Part shown: piece after piece, positions 1 to 6,641 of the stretch | How positions within the stretch are numbered: position 1 is the stretch's first letter | Layout: each line of letters starts with the position of its first letter | Origin: Elusimicrobiota bacterium | Lineage (GTDB): Bacteria > Elusimicrobiota > Elusimicrobia > F11 | NCBI GenBank assembly: GCA_022709485.1 | Contig: JAKLIS010000058.1 | Span: 1 to 7,633, forward strand | Direction of reading: 5' to 3' | Length of the DNA stretch: 7,633 nt | Made by a program: the position numbers and the translations under genes | Notes under the pieces: generated by a model | What the model saw: only the letters and a program-made list of their open reading frames with translations | The model's database searches: none | Told to the model about the DNA's origin: nothing

Positions 1-1
1 C

Positions 2-688
2 TGTGATGATAATTTTATTGTCGAAAAAAGACACGCAGCCTATGCGGCGGAAACGGGAAAGGACGCGGCTAATGACTTCCCTGGCCGTTCCGGCCATCTC
101 CGCCAGTTCTTTATGAGAAAGCGGCATTTCAATCTGAACTCCTTCATTTGTCTTTTTTCCGTATCGGTCTCCCAAATCCAAAAGAATTTGTGAAATGCGT
201 CCAAGAACATTATTGAAAGAAAGCGCCTCGATCTCTTTATTGGCGCGGCGAAGGCGCTGCACCAAAGTTTTCATGACCGCCAAAGACATCTCAGGCCGGG
301 CAAGAATAAATTTTCGAAAGTCTTCCCGCTTAAGCATGATGAGAACGGAATCGTCCAGCGCAGAGGCTGAGGCGGACCGCGCCTCCTCGTCGATGAGAGA
401 CATTTCTCCAAAAAAATCCCCCGGTTCCAAATAGGCGAATGTTTTGGACTGGCCCTGCAGAGAGGTCCCGTAAATTTTTATTCGGCCGGACATCACCACA
501 TAGAGCGTTCCGCCAGGTTGGGACTCTTCAAATATTTTTTCGGCGCGCTTATATTTAACAAGCTGGCACATTTGAGCCACGCGCATTAAATCAGGATTGG
601 TAAAACCGTTGAGGAGCTCCACGCCGCGAAGAAAACTGGCCAGCTGCGCGACATCAAATTCTTTGATGTTTTTTTGATTGGGTTTCAT
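2..688 (-). CDS. Crp/Fnr-family transcriptional regulator (3' end cut by window edge)
   Basis: Predicted cytoplasmic DNA-binding regulator with an N-terminal cyclic-nucleotide-binding-type sensor domain and a C-terminal winged helix. The minus-strand frame is open from ATG at 688 to the window edge, giving 229 codons with no stop. The CNBD covers about residues 15-135, with the glycine turn PGGTLYVVMSG at 58-68 and a phosphate-binding-cassette-like segment GEMSLIDEEARSAS at 94-107 that keeps the arginine (R104). A long helix follows (about 132-160). The Crp-type helix-turn-helix is at about 190-213 (LSHKELAEMAGTAREVISRV), with the family pattern LA..G..RE..SR. Family proteins are usually 220-240 residues, so only a few codons are probably missing. 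I see no FNR-type cysteine cluster, so the ligand is unknown. The start has no clear Shine-Dalgarno. It is divergent from the NTE-like patatin gene, whose CNBD resembles it. Confidence 0.93.
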   Translation of the reverse strand, partial: MKPNQKNIKEFDVAQLASFLRGVELLNGFTNPDLMRVAQMCQLVKYKRAEKIFEESQPGGTLYVVMSGRIKIYGTSLQGQSKTFAYLEPGDFFGEMSLIDEEARSASASALDDSVLIMLKREDFRKFILARPEMSLAVMKTLVQRLRRANKEIEALSFNNVLGRISQILLDLGDRYGKKTNEGVQIEMPLSHKELAEMAGTAREVISRVLSRFRRIGCVSFFDNKIIIT

Positions 689-731
689 GAATTAGACGGG
701 CGGAAGTATATCAATTTATTTCCGGGCATGA

Positions 732-737
732 ATTATA
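732..737 (-). promoter_or_regulatory. Candidate -10 element for the Crp/Fnr gene
   Basis: Read on the minus strand this is a perfect TATAAT, 43 bases upstream of the ATG at 688. No good -35 hexamer lies 16-18 nt further upstream. The rest of the 689-795 divergent region holds no gene that I can support. It contains the short palindromes AACGTT (743-748) and GGTTAACC (767-774), but no convincing full Crp or FNR box. A TTGACG at 747-752 on the plus strand has only a poor -10 (TAACCT) 17 nt later. Confidence 0.35.
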
Positions 738-775
738 ACCAGAACGTTGACGAAAGCGGTCCTTGGGGTTAACCT

Positions 776-786
776 GGAGGCGGAAG
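776..786 (+). promoter_or_regulatory. Ribosome binding site deciding the start of the NTE-like gene
   Basis: A purine-rich GGAGGCGGAAG lies directly before the ATG at 796; the GGAAG part (782-786) leaves a 9-nt spacer. This favours ATG 796 over the in-frame TTG at 763. The TTG would place the Shine-Dalgarno inside the coding region, and its 11 extra residues lie outside the CNBD. Confidence 0.65.
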
Positions 787-795
787 AATCTAAAA

Positions 796-2793
796 ATGAA
801 TAGTAATCTCAACTGGATTCGATTCTTAAGAAAAATCTGGATCTTCTCCAGTTTTTCGGATGAACAGTTGGCTCTCATCTCAGCCAAGCTGAAACAAATC
901 TCTATTCCAAAAGGGGCCATTCTATTCAAAGAAGGCGACCCGGGAGGATCGCTTTATATTGTTCTTTCGGGAATTGTTCGGGTGGTTGCGGAACCCTCGC
1001 CTCATCTCTCAAACGGATCCCAATCTCCATTTCGCTTGGCCCATTTGGATCGGGGAAACTCCATGGGAGAAATGAGTCTTTTGACAGGAGACCCCTACCC
1101 TTATTCGGCCGTGACCGAAACAACCGTTGAGTTTCTCGTGTTAGAGAAGGCCGATTTTGACCATCTTTGCCACAAAAACGTCTTGATGGCTGAAAACTTG
1201 GCAAAAATTTTGGCGAACCGCATTTCGATGATAAACCGGGAGATGCCGATTGAAAAACCGGCCAAGGTCTTCTCCATTATTGCCGCCATTCCGGACCCCG
1301 ATCAAATTATCCTAGGAGCCAACCTCGGGGTATCTCTCCTTGAGCAAACCAGAAAAAAGGTCCTTCTAATCATGGTGGGGGGTGGGTATGACCTCTTCGC
1401 CCGGAGTCTGGGGTTTTCTCCTGCCGATTTGTCCAAATTTAAAAAACCGGAAAACCCATTAATTGATCCCGCCAAATTGGAGAGTTTCACTTTTCGCCAT
1501 TCCTCCGGCTTGGACATCATTTGCGTTGATGAAAAAGGATTTTTTGAAAAAGCCCAGGAGTATCCGCGGCTTTTTGTCCAAACCATTAAGGAAAACTATG
1601 ATTTTGGACTTTTGGTTCTTCCCCCCTCCGTCAACCAAACGATGGTGTCCATCATCAAGGAAACGGAAAGGTGCCTGGAGATATCCGGCGCTCAAAGCAC
1701 CCCTATTCAAATTCAAGCCTGCGCCCGTTTAAATTCCCTTGTGTCCCCGAAACAAATTGAGCGTTTATGGCTTTCCACCTCGACCCATCCCTTTCCCAGC
1801 CAATTTATTCCGGATTTGAAACTTAAATGGGACATTGATTGGGGCCAGGGATTTTTAAATTCCGCGGTTCCTTGGCTCCCGCCGGAGGCCACGATGGGTC
1901 ATAAGATCATTGGACGGCTGGCGCGCAATCTGGGCGGGCTCTTATTTGGGTTTGCCATGGGCTCGGGAGCCGCTTTTGGATATGCCTGTATCGGAATGTT
2001 AAGGGTATTTGAACGGGAAGGAATATATCCCGACGTGTTGGCGGGGACTTCCATGGGCGCCATTATCGGCGCCTTATATGCCGCCGACATGCCGATCGAC
2101 GAGATCGAAAAAATTGCCGAACAAATGACCAAGAAAGAAGTGTCGAAACTCATGGATTTAACAATCCCCCGTTCCGGCCTATTCCGCGGGACCCGCGTCC
2201 TAAAGTTTCTTCGCGAACACCTAGGGGACAAGAATTTTTCTGATTTGTCGCTTCCCATGGCATGCGTGGCCACGGATATCGAAACGGGAAAAGAGATCAC
2301 GCTTATGGAAGGAAACGTGGCGGAAGCAGTGCGGGCGAGCATTTCGCTTCCTTTTTTCTTTCAGCCTCATTACATGAACGGGCGCTATCTCGTGGACGGA
2401 GGCTTGGTCAACCCCGTTCCCACCTCGGTGGTCATTAATTTGGGCGCCAATATTCTGGTTTCCGCCAATCTCACAGCGCGCGCCGTGGAGCGAAGGCTTC
2501 CCAAGCTCGGATGGCGAAAAAGGCTTCCGTCCATTCTCAAGTTCCCGGCCTTGGATGAGATTATGCTTAAAACCATGTACACCATGCAGTATGAAATTGC
2601 CATCCGCCAAGCGGAGCTCGCCCATGTGGTTCTCCAGCCGCATGCCAGCAATTATTTGTGGTGGGATTTGGATAAAGCGAGAGAGGTAATCCGTCTGGGC
2701 GAAGTGTGCACTGAGGAAAATCTGCAAAAAATAAAATCTTTTTTTCCTTATTTCTCAAAATTCTGCCGGGTCAATCTCGAAAAGAAAAAGTAA
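796..2793 (+). CDS. NTE-like patatin phospholipase with CNBD and degenerate P-loop domain
   Basis: Probable lysophospholipase/esterase of the neuropathy target esterase (PNPLA6/NTE1) type, 665 residues, no obvious signal peptide. The CNBD covers about 8-145, with PGGSLYIVLSG at 49-59 and GEMSLLTGDP at 91-100; Tyr103 replaces the usual cassette arginine. A ParA/MinD-like domain covers about 155-380. It keeps the hydrophobic framework (KKVLLI at 187-192, YDFGLLVLPPS at 268-278) but has no Walker A lysine and no aspartates at the switch and Walker B positions. The patatin domain covers about 383-560: GSGAAFG at 389-395 (oxyanion-type motif, Phe394 where Arg is usual), GTSMG with nucleophile Ser419, and DGG with Asp534. 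The C-terminal helical tail to about 650 also resembles NTE. The gene is divergent from a Crp/Fnr gene and convergent with the histidine kinase gene. Catalytic activity is likely but not certain; ligand binding by the two upstream domains is doubtful. Confidence 0.9.
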   Translation: MNSNLNWIRFLRKIWIFSSFSDEQLALISAKLKQISIPKGAILFKEGDPGGSLYIVLSGIVRVVAEPSPHLSNGSQSPFRLAHLDRGNSMGEMSLLTGDPYPYSAVTETTVEFLVLEKADFDHLCHKNVLMAENLAKILANRISMINREMPIEKPAKVFSIIAAIPDPDQIILGANLGVSLLEQTRKKVLLIMVGGGYDLFARSLGFSPADLSKFKKPENPLIDPAKLESFTFRHSSGLDIICVDEKGFFEKAQEYPRLFVQTIKENYDFGLLVLPPSVNQTMVSIIKETERCLEISGAQSTPIQIQACARLNSLVSPKQIERLWLSTSTHPFPSQFIPDLKLKWDIDWGQGFLNSAVPWLPPEATMGHKIIGRLARNLGGLLFGFAMGSGAAFGYACIGMLRVFEREGIYPDVLAGTSMGAIIGALYAADMPIDEIEKIAEQMTKKEVSKLMDLTIPRSGLFRGTRVLKFLREHLGDKNFSDLSLPMACVATDIETGKEITLMEGNVAEAVRASISLPFFFQPHYMNGRYLVDGGLVNPVPTSVVINLGANILVSANLTARAVERRLPKLGWRKRLPSILKFPALDEIMLKTMYTMQYEIAIRQAELAHVVLQPHASNYLWWDLDKAREVIRLGEVCTEENLQKIKSFFPYFSKFCRVNLEKKK

Positions 2794-2811
2794 GAAAACC
2801 TTATTCGGGCT

Positions 2812-4374
2812 TCACTTCAAAGGAAAGAAAAGAGAAAACACAGATCCCTTCCCAATTTGGGATTCAAAGGAAATCTTCCCGCCCATGGCTTCCATCACTT
2901 TCCGGCAAAAAGGGAGCCCCAATCCGGCCCCCGGGACCTGCCCCGTGAAAGAATTTTCGATCTGATAAAACTTTTGGAAAATCTTTTCTCCTTCTTCGGG
3001 AGGGATTCCAATCCCGTTGTCAGCAATGGAAATGACGGCGAAATCATTTTCAAGACGTGAAAAAATTCGAATGATCTTTTTTTCCTGTTCATTAAATTTG
3101 ATGCCATTTTCAATGAGATTTTTTAAAACCTCCAGCCCCATCCCCCTGTCCATGGGAACTGGAGAGATGCCGGAGGAATTTCCTTCGCGCTCAAAGGTCG
3201 CCGCTTTTTCCTTCGATAATTCCTGAAAATACTCGAGAGCTTCATTGATGAGCTCATCAACTTTCACCGCGTCATTTTTTTTAATGACATCATCGGATTC
3301 CAAGACGGAGAACCGAAGAAGTTTATCCACGAGCCCTGCCAAATAACCCGCTTGTTCAGAAATGGATTTGAGCGCCTTAATCTGGAAATCGCGCAGTCCC
3401 GCGGTCGAGGAAAGAATCATGGGCGAATACCCCACGATGACGGTGAGAGGGGTTCTCAATTTATGGGAAATGAGGGCGAGAAAATTCCTTTTAAGTCTTT
3501 CTTCGCGCTTTTCATCGGTCACATCATGAAGAACCATCAAATATCCCCGGGATTTCGATTTTTCGTCGGAAGAAAGCCTATGGACCACCGCCATAAGAAA
3601 CAAATCTTTGATCTCCCGCCTATCCAGTTCGAAAACAGCGGTGTCCCCCTCCATCCTTTTCAAGTCACTTTCAGTTGGATATTTCTCAAAATTAGAAAAA
3701 AGTTCTTTCCCGAATTTTTTCCCGAACACGTCGGCCGGTGTATGGCCTAAAAATCGGGTTCCCGCTTCATTCATAATCACCGTGGTGGCATTTTCATCCA
3801 AAAGAAGCACTCCGTCCTTCATATGAGCAAAAACGGTGTTTAACTTTTCTTTCTCAAGTTTAACCGCGGAAAAGAGGCGGGCGTTTTCAATGGCGACGGC
3901 GGATTGGCTGGCGAAGGCGTCAAAGACTTCCAGATCTTGCGCCAAAAATTCCCCGTTGTTTTCTTTATTTATGGCTTCCACCACGCCGATGAGGCGGCCT
4001 TTATTGGACATCGGAACCGCCAAGATGGACTTGGTTTTAAAACTCGTGGATTTATCCACCCTTGCGGTAAACCGGGGGTCTTGAGAAACGTCGTTAACGA
4101 TCAAAGGCTTGTTTTCTTTGGCCACCCAACCCGCAATCCCTTCACCCACTTTGAGCCGGATTTGTTTGACTGTTTCTTTGGCCGATCCGATCGCCACGTC
4201 AAAATAAAGATCGTTCGTCTTCTCATCTAAAAGGAGAATTGAAGAAGCCTCCGCCCGGACAACCTCGGTGGCCAGTTTTAAGACGGCCAGAAGCACTTCG
4301 TCCACATCCAGTTTTGAGGAAAGGATTCGATTGGCTTGAAGAAGTCGTTCAAATTCCGCGGTTCCTAACGCCAC
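2812..4374 (-). CDS. Soluble sensor histidine kinase (GAF-PAS-HisKA-HATPase_c)
   Basis: Predicted cytoplasmic two-component kinase, 520 residues with a GTG start; there is no membrane segment and no receiver domain. The GAF domain covers about 20-168, ending ASQSAVAIENARLF. A PAS domain covers about 173-290, ending MVLHDVTDEKREE. HisKA carries the phosphoacceptor His304 in SHKLRTPL, followed by Lys305 where Glu or Asp is common. HATPase_c has N box NLIENGIKF at 419-427, G1 DNGIGIP at 452-458, an F-box-like KIFQKFYQ, and G2 GAGLGL at 482-487. The start sits 3 nt after the mltG stop. AAAAGG at 4381-4386 (minus strand), inside the mltG end, gives a 6-nt spacer and suggests coupled translation. 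No response regulator lies in the window, so its partner is unknown. The GAF ligand cannot be named. It is the last gene of the unit and converges on the patatin gene. Confidence 0.93.
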   Translation of the reverse strand: MALGTAEFERLLQANRILSSKLDVDEVLLAVLKLATEVVRAEASSILLLDEKTNDLYFDVAIGSAKETVKQIRLKVGEGIAGWVAKENKPLIVNDVSQDPRFTARVDKSTSFKTKSILAVPMSNKGRLIGVVEAINKENNGEFLAQDLEVFDAFASQSAVAIENARLFSAVKLEKEKLNTVFAHMKDGVLLLDENATTVIMNEAGTRFLGHTPADVFGKKFGKELFSNFEKYPTESDLKRMEGDTAVFELDRREIKDLFLMAVVHRLSSDEKSKSRGYLMVLHDVTDEKREERLKRNFLALISHKLRTPLTVIVGYSPMILSSTAGLRDFQIKALKSISEQAGYLAGLVDKLLRFSVLESDDVIKKNDAVKVDELINEALEYFQELSKEKAATFEREGNSSGISPVPMDRGMGLEVLKNLIENGIKFNEQEKKIIRIFSRLENDFAVISIADNGIGIPPEEGEKIFQKFYQIENSFTGQVPGAGLGLPFCRKVMEAMGGKISFESQIGKGSVFSLFFPLK

Positions 4375-4377
4375 ATG

Positions 4378-5325
4378 TCACCTTTTCTTCCGCATTTGGT
4401 CTCTCATTTTCACTTTTTGGGAATGCTCTTTATAGGTTTTTGAAAAATCATGCCGGCCGTCAGGGCGGGCCACAAAGTACAAAGCCTCGGACTCGGCGGG
4501 CCACAAAGCCGCTTTGAGCGCTTCAAGCCCGGGGTTGCAAATAGGCCCCGGCGGCAGTCCCGAATGAAGATAGGTATTGTAAGGGCTTTCTGTCTTGTTG
4601 ATATCGGCATACAGAATCCTCTTTTTCCAAAATCCCAAAGCGTATTGCACCGTAGGGTCGGCCTCTAGCCGCATCCTTTTCTTAAGCCGGTTATGATACA
4701 CAGCCGAAATCATGGAAAGTTCCGTTCTATCCCGGGCTTCCCTTTCAAGAATCGAAGCCATCGTAACGGCTTGATTTTTGGACCATCCAATGGAATCGGT
4801 GCGGGCGGTCATTTCTTGGGACCAAACTTGGTTAAATCGATCGGTGAGAGTTTTCACCACTTCTCTCGGATCAATTCCCACGTCAAAATCGTAAGTGGCC
4901 GGAAAAAGAAATCCCTCCAAATTCCGAGCGTTCACCAATTTTAAAAACGCTTGGGCGGAGCAAACCATGCGTCGTTCCAATCGGTCGGCAATCTGCCATG
5001 ATGCAAAACCTTCGGGAATAGTGAGATGAATTTTCTCCGTGTGACCGCGAATGAGATCGGAAACCACCCAAAAAGAAGATCGTCCTTTATTAAACCTGTA
5101 CCGCCCCACTTTTATTTTTTGGTCTGCCCGCATGACCTTGGTCCAAAAAATCATGGGATACACCGAGAAAAATTGGCCGCGGTCCACCAATTGGCGGGCC
5201 ACAAAAATGGCCGAGGTCCCCGGCGTCACATCCAATTGAACCCAGGAAGCCCCGGTGCCCGGCCAAAACGCCGAAATGCCAAGGAGAACCAATGACAGGA
5301 GCAGGGGTAAAACCCACCGTTTCAT
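4378..5325 (-). CDS. mltG: Endolytic murein transglycosylase MltG (YceG family)
   Basis: Cleaves nascent peptidoglycan strands inside the chain at the outer face of the cytoplasmic membrane and so sets glycan length (family knowledge). 315 residues, slightly shorter than the E. coli protein. A single N-terminal membrane anchor is at about 4-20 (VLPLLLSLVLLGISAFW). A small LysM-like segment covers about 30-52 (VTPGTSAIFVARQL). The YceG catalytic region contains EGFLFPATYDF at 137-147, ASILEREA at 190-197 with probable catalytic Glu194, VYHNRL at 209-214, EADPTVQYA at 221-229, SPYNTYLHSGLPPGPICNPG at 247-266 and LYFVARPDGRHDFS near the end. All signature blocks look intact. The ATG lies 8 nt after the deacetylase stop; AGAGGG at 5337-5342 (minus strand) is the best ribosome site, with a long 11-nt spacer. 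It is third in the four-gene unit, beside another glycan-modifying enzyme. Confidence 0.97.
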   Translation of the reverse strand: MKRWVLPLLLSLVLLGISAFWPGTGASWVQLDVTPGTSAIFVARQLVDRGQFFSVYPMIFWTKVMRADQKIKVGRYRFNKGRSSFWVVSDLIRGHTEKIHLTIPEGFASWQIADRLERRMVCSAQAFLKLVNARNLEGFLFPATYDFDVGIDPREVVKTLTDRFNQVWSQEMTARTDSIGWSKNQAVTMASILEREARDRTELSMISAVYHNRLKKRMRLEADPTVQYALGFWKKRILYADINKTESPYNTYLHSGLPPGPICNPGLEALKAALWPAESEALYFVARPDGRHDFSKTYKEHSQKVKMRDQMRKKR

Positions 5326-5333
5326 GAAAGGAT

Positions 5334-6047
5334 TTACCCTCTCAGGACGGCTGGATCGATGGCGGATGTCAGGTGTTTTTGGCGGTATTGGAGGATCTCC
5401 GATAAGGTAGTGAATTCAAATCCACGAGAGCGAAGTGAAGGAATCAAAATCTCAAGGGCTTGGGCCGTGTTCTGTTTTCCATTGTGCATGAGAATAATAT
5501 CCCCGTCTTTGGCCATAAGTTCCACCCGTTGTGCAATCTCCAGGGGGCTCAAACCCTCATGGTCGAGGCTATGGACGTCCCAAAGAATAAGCGTGTATTT
5601 GGGAGGGACGGTAAAATGAAGGCGAATAAATTTTTCTGTGCTCCCCGGTGTTCTGAAAAGATAGGAATTGCGGCCGGTCAATTCCTCAATAAGGAGCCGC
5701 GTCCCTTCGAGTTCATCCGACAGACTAGCCGGAGACATTTTTTTTAAATCGGAGTGACTCCAGGTGTGATTGGCGATTTCGTGCCCCCCTTTCACCAAAG
5801 AGCGGACCACCTCCGGATTGGACGCGGCCACCTGGCCCACGACAAAAAACGTTCCCCGAGCTCCAAATCTCTTCAGAATCTGTTGAAGACGGCGCGTGGC
5901 CAAGGGCCTGGGACCATCATCAAAGGTGAGGGCGATTTTTCGGCGAAGAAAGGGTTCGCCCAAAAAAGAAGCCGGGGAAATAAAAGAAGGGCCCGTGATC
6001 AGGAAAATTAAAAAAAGAAGAGACCTTTTAAATGCTTTTTGAATCAA
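5334..6047 (-). CDS. NodB-homology polysaccharide deacetylase, exported
   Basis: Carbohydrate esterase family 4 type metal-dependent deacetylase, probably removing N-acetyl groups from peptidoglycan or a related glycan outside the cytoplasmic membrane. 237 residues. A signal or anchor segment is at about 9-28 (positive KAFKR, then a hydrophobic stretch). Motif 1 TFDDGP at 41-46 gives base Asp43 and metal ligand Asp44. Motif 2 HTWSH at 94-98 gives metal ligands His94 and His98. Motif 3 FRTPG at 131-135, motif 4 WDVHSLDH at 156-163 and motif 5 ILMHN at 185-189 (His188) follow; Asn189 stands where Asp is usual. The proposed start is TTG at 6047, whose bases overlap the thpR stop as TTGA, implying coupled translation; no strong Shine-Dalgarno is seen. 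The substrate is inferred only from the mltG neighbour; chitin-like or capsule glycans remain possible. Confidence 0.93.
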   Translation of the reverse strand: MIQKAFKRSLLFLIFLITGPSFISPASFLGEPFLRRKIALTFDDGPRPLATRRLQQILKRFGARGTFFVVGQVAASNPEVVRSLVKGGHEIANHTWSHSDLKKMSPASLSDELEGTRLLIEELTGRNSYLFRTPGSTEKFIRLHFTVPPKYTLILWDVHSLDHEGLSPLEIAQRVELMAKDGDIILMHNGKQNTAQALEILIPSLRSRGFEFTTLSEILQYRQKHLTSAIDPAVLRG

Positions 6048-6625
6048 CTTACCGCCAATGGGAAAGATTGAATAATTTTATACTTTGATCCTTGGGATCC
6101 TAGATGACTTTCCATGAGATGAAATTCTTTGACAATAAAATCAGATGACTGAAAAGACGCGAAGAGTGTACAAAATTGACCGGTCACCGTCATGAATGAG
6201 GCTCTGCCTTTTCTCAAAAAATCATTCTTGAGGCGGGCCACTGTTAAATGGGGTTCATACGCTCTATTTTCCTTCATGAAACCTTGAAGAGCGAAAGCCC
6301 CCTCAAGGTCCGCCACGAGCGCTTTAAGTTTTTCTATGTCTCCTCTCACCCCCACCCAAAAAACTTGAGGCTTAGAAATATGGGGAAACACCCCCGCCCC
6401 CCCCAGGTGTAAGGAGAGGGAGGGATGGCGACGAGCTATTTCCTTCAAAGATTGTTGAATATCAAGCATTTTAGACAAATCGACGTCCCCCAAAAATTTG
6501 AGGGTTAGATGAAGAGATTCAGGTGGAATCAGCCGAATTGAGGTGGGAACCGAAGCCTTCTCAAAAAGAGCCTGAATATATTTCTTAATTTCTTCCGGGA
6601 TGGAAACCGAAACAAACAATCGCAT
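6044..6625 (-). CDS. thpR: RNA 2',3'-cyclic phosphodiesterase (2'-5' RNA ligase family, ThpR)
   Basis: Two-histidine phosphoesterase that opens 2',3'-cyclic phosphate ends of RNA and in vitro can join 2'-5' linkages; cytoplasmic (family knowledge). From ATG 6625 it has 193 residues, normal for the family. It starts MRLFVSVSIPEEIKK, matching the typical family N-terminus. The two catalytic motifs are HLTLKFLG (His39, Thr41) and HLTVARLK (His126, Thr128). The C-terminal end, with its SQGSKYKIIQSFPL stretch, is also typical. An in-frame ATG at 6637 would add four residues (MILS). I prefer 6625 because the family begins with MRLF and because an extended -10-like element covers 6637. A G8-C-G5 run on the coding strand encodes the GGAG segment. 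It is the first gene of the unit and overlaps the deacetylase start. Confidence 0.95.
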   Translation of the reverse strand: MRLFVSVSIPEEIKKYIQALFEKASVPTSIRLIPPESLHLTLKFLGDVDLSKMLDIQQSLKEIARRHPSLSLHLGGAGVFPHISKPQVFWVGVRGDIEKLKALVADLEGAFALQGFMKENRAYEPHLTVARLKNDFLRKGRASFMTVTGQFCTLFASFQSSDFIVKEFHLMESHLGSQGSKYKIIQSFPLAVS

Positions 6626-6632
6626 GCTTAAA

Positions 6633-6641
6633 ATCATATCA
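6633..6641 (-). promoter_or_regulatory. Candidate extended -10 promoter for the thpR-deacetylase-mltG-kinase unit
   Basis: On the minus strand the sequence reads TGATATGAT, an extended -10 (TGn plus TATGAT, one mismatch to TATAAT). No good -35 is present; the hexamer 17 nt upstream is GGGTGA. A transcript from here would begin at about 6625-6626, right at the ATG of thpR, so it would be leaderless. No Shine-Dalgarno precedes either thpR ATG, which fits. Just upstream is a short hairpin-like inverted repeat (6645-6657, GAGAA/TTCTC). Confidence 0.35.

Noticed and set aside
195..434. 79-codon plus-strand ORF
   Set aside because: Lies wholly opposite the CNBD of the Crp/Fnr gene and has no protein-like features.
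763..795. TTG start for the NTE-like protein
   Set aside because: In frame, but it would place the Shine-Dalgarno within the coding sequence; ATG 796 fits better.
689..795. FNR or CRP binding site in the divergent region
   Set aside because: Only half-site-like TTGAT/ATCAA sequences are present; no properly spaced inverted pair.
1899..2342. 147-codon minus-strand ORF inside the patatin gene
   Set aside because: Also antisense to the conserved patatin motifs, rich in Ser/Pro/Ile as expected of a shadow frame.
2221..2727. 168-codon minus-strand ORF inside the patatin gene
   Set aside because: Antisense to a strongly conserved patatin domain, with no recognisable motif; an open frame by chance.
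2786..2817. Bidirectional terminator hairpin between convergent genes
   Set aside because: AAGTAAG and CTTCACTT can pair only with a bulge and a long loop; no GC-rich stem or T-tract.
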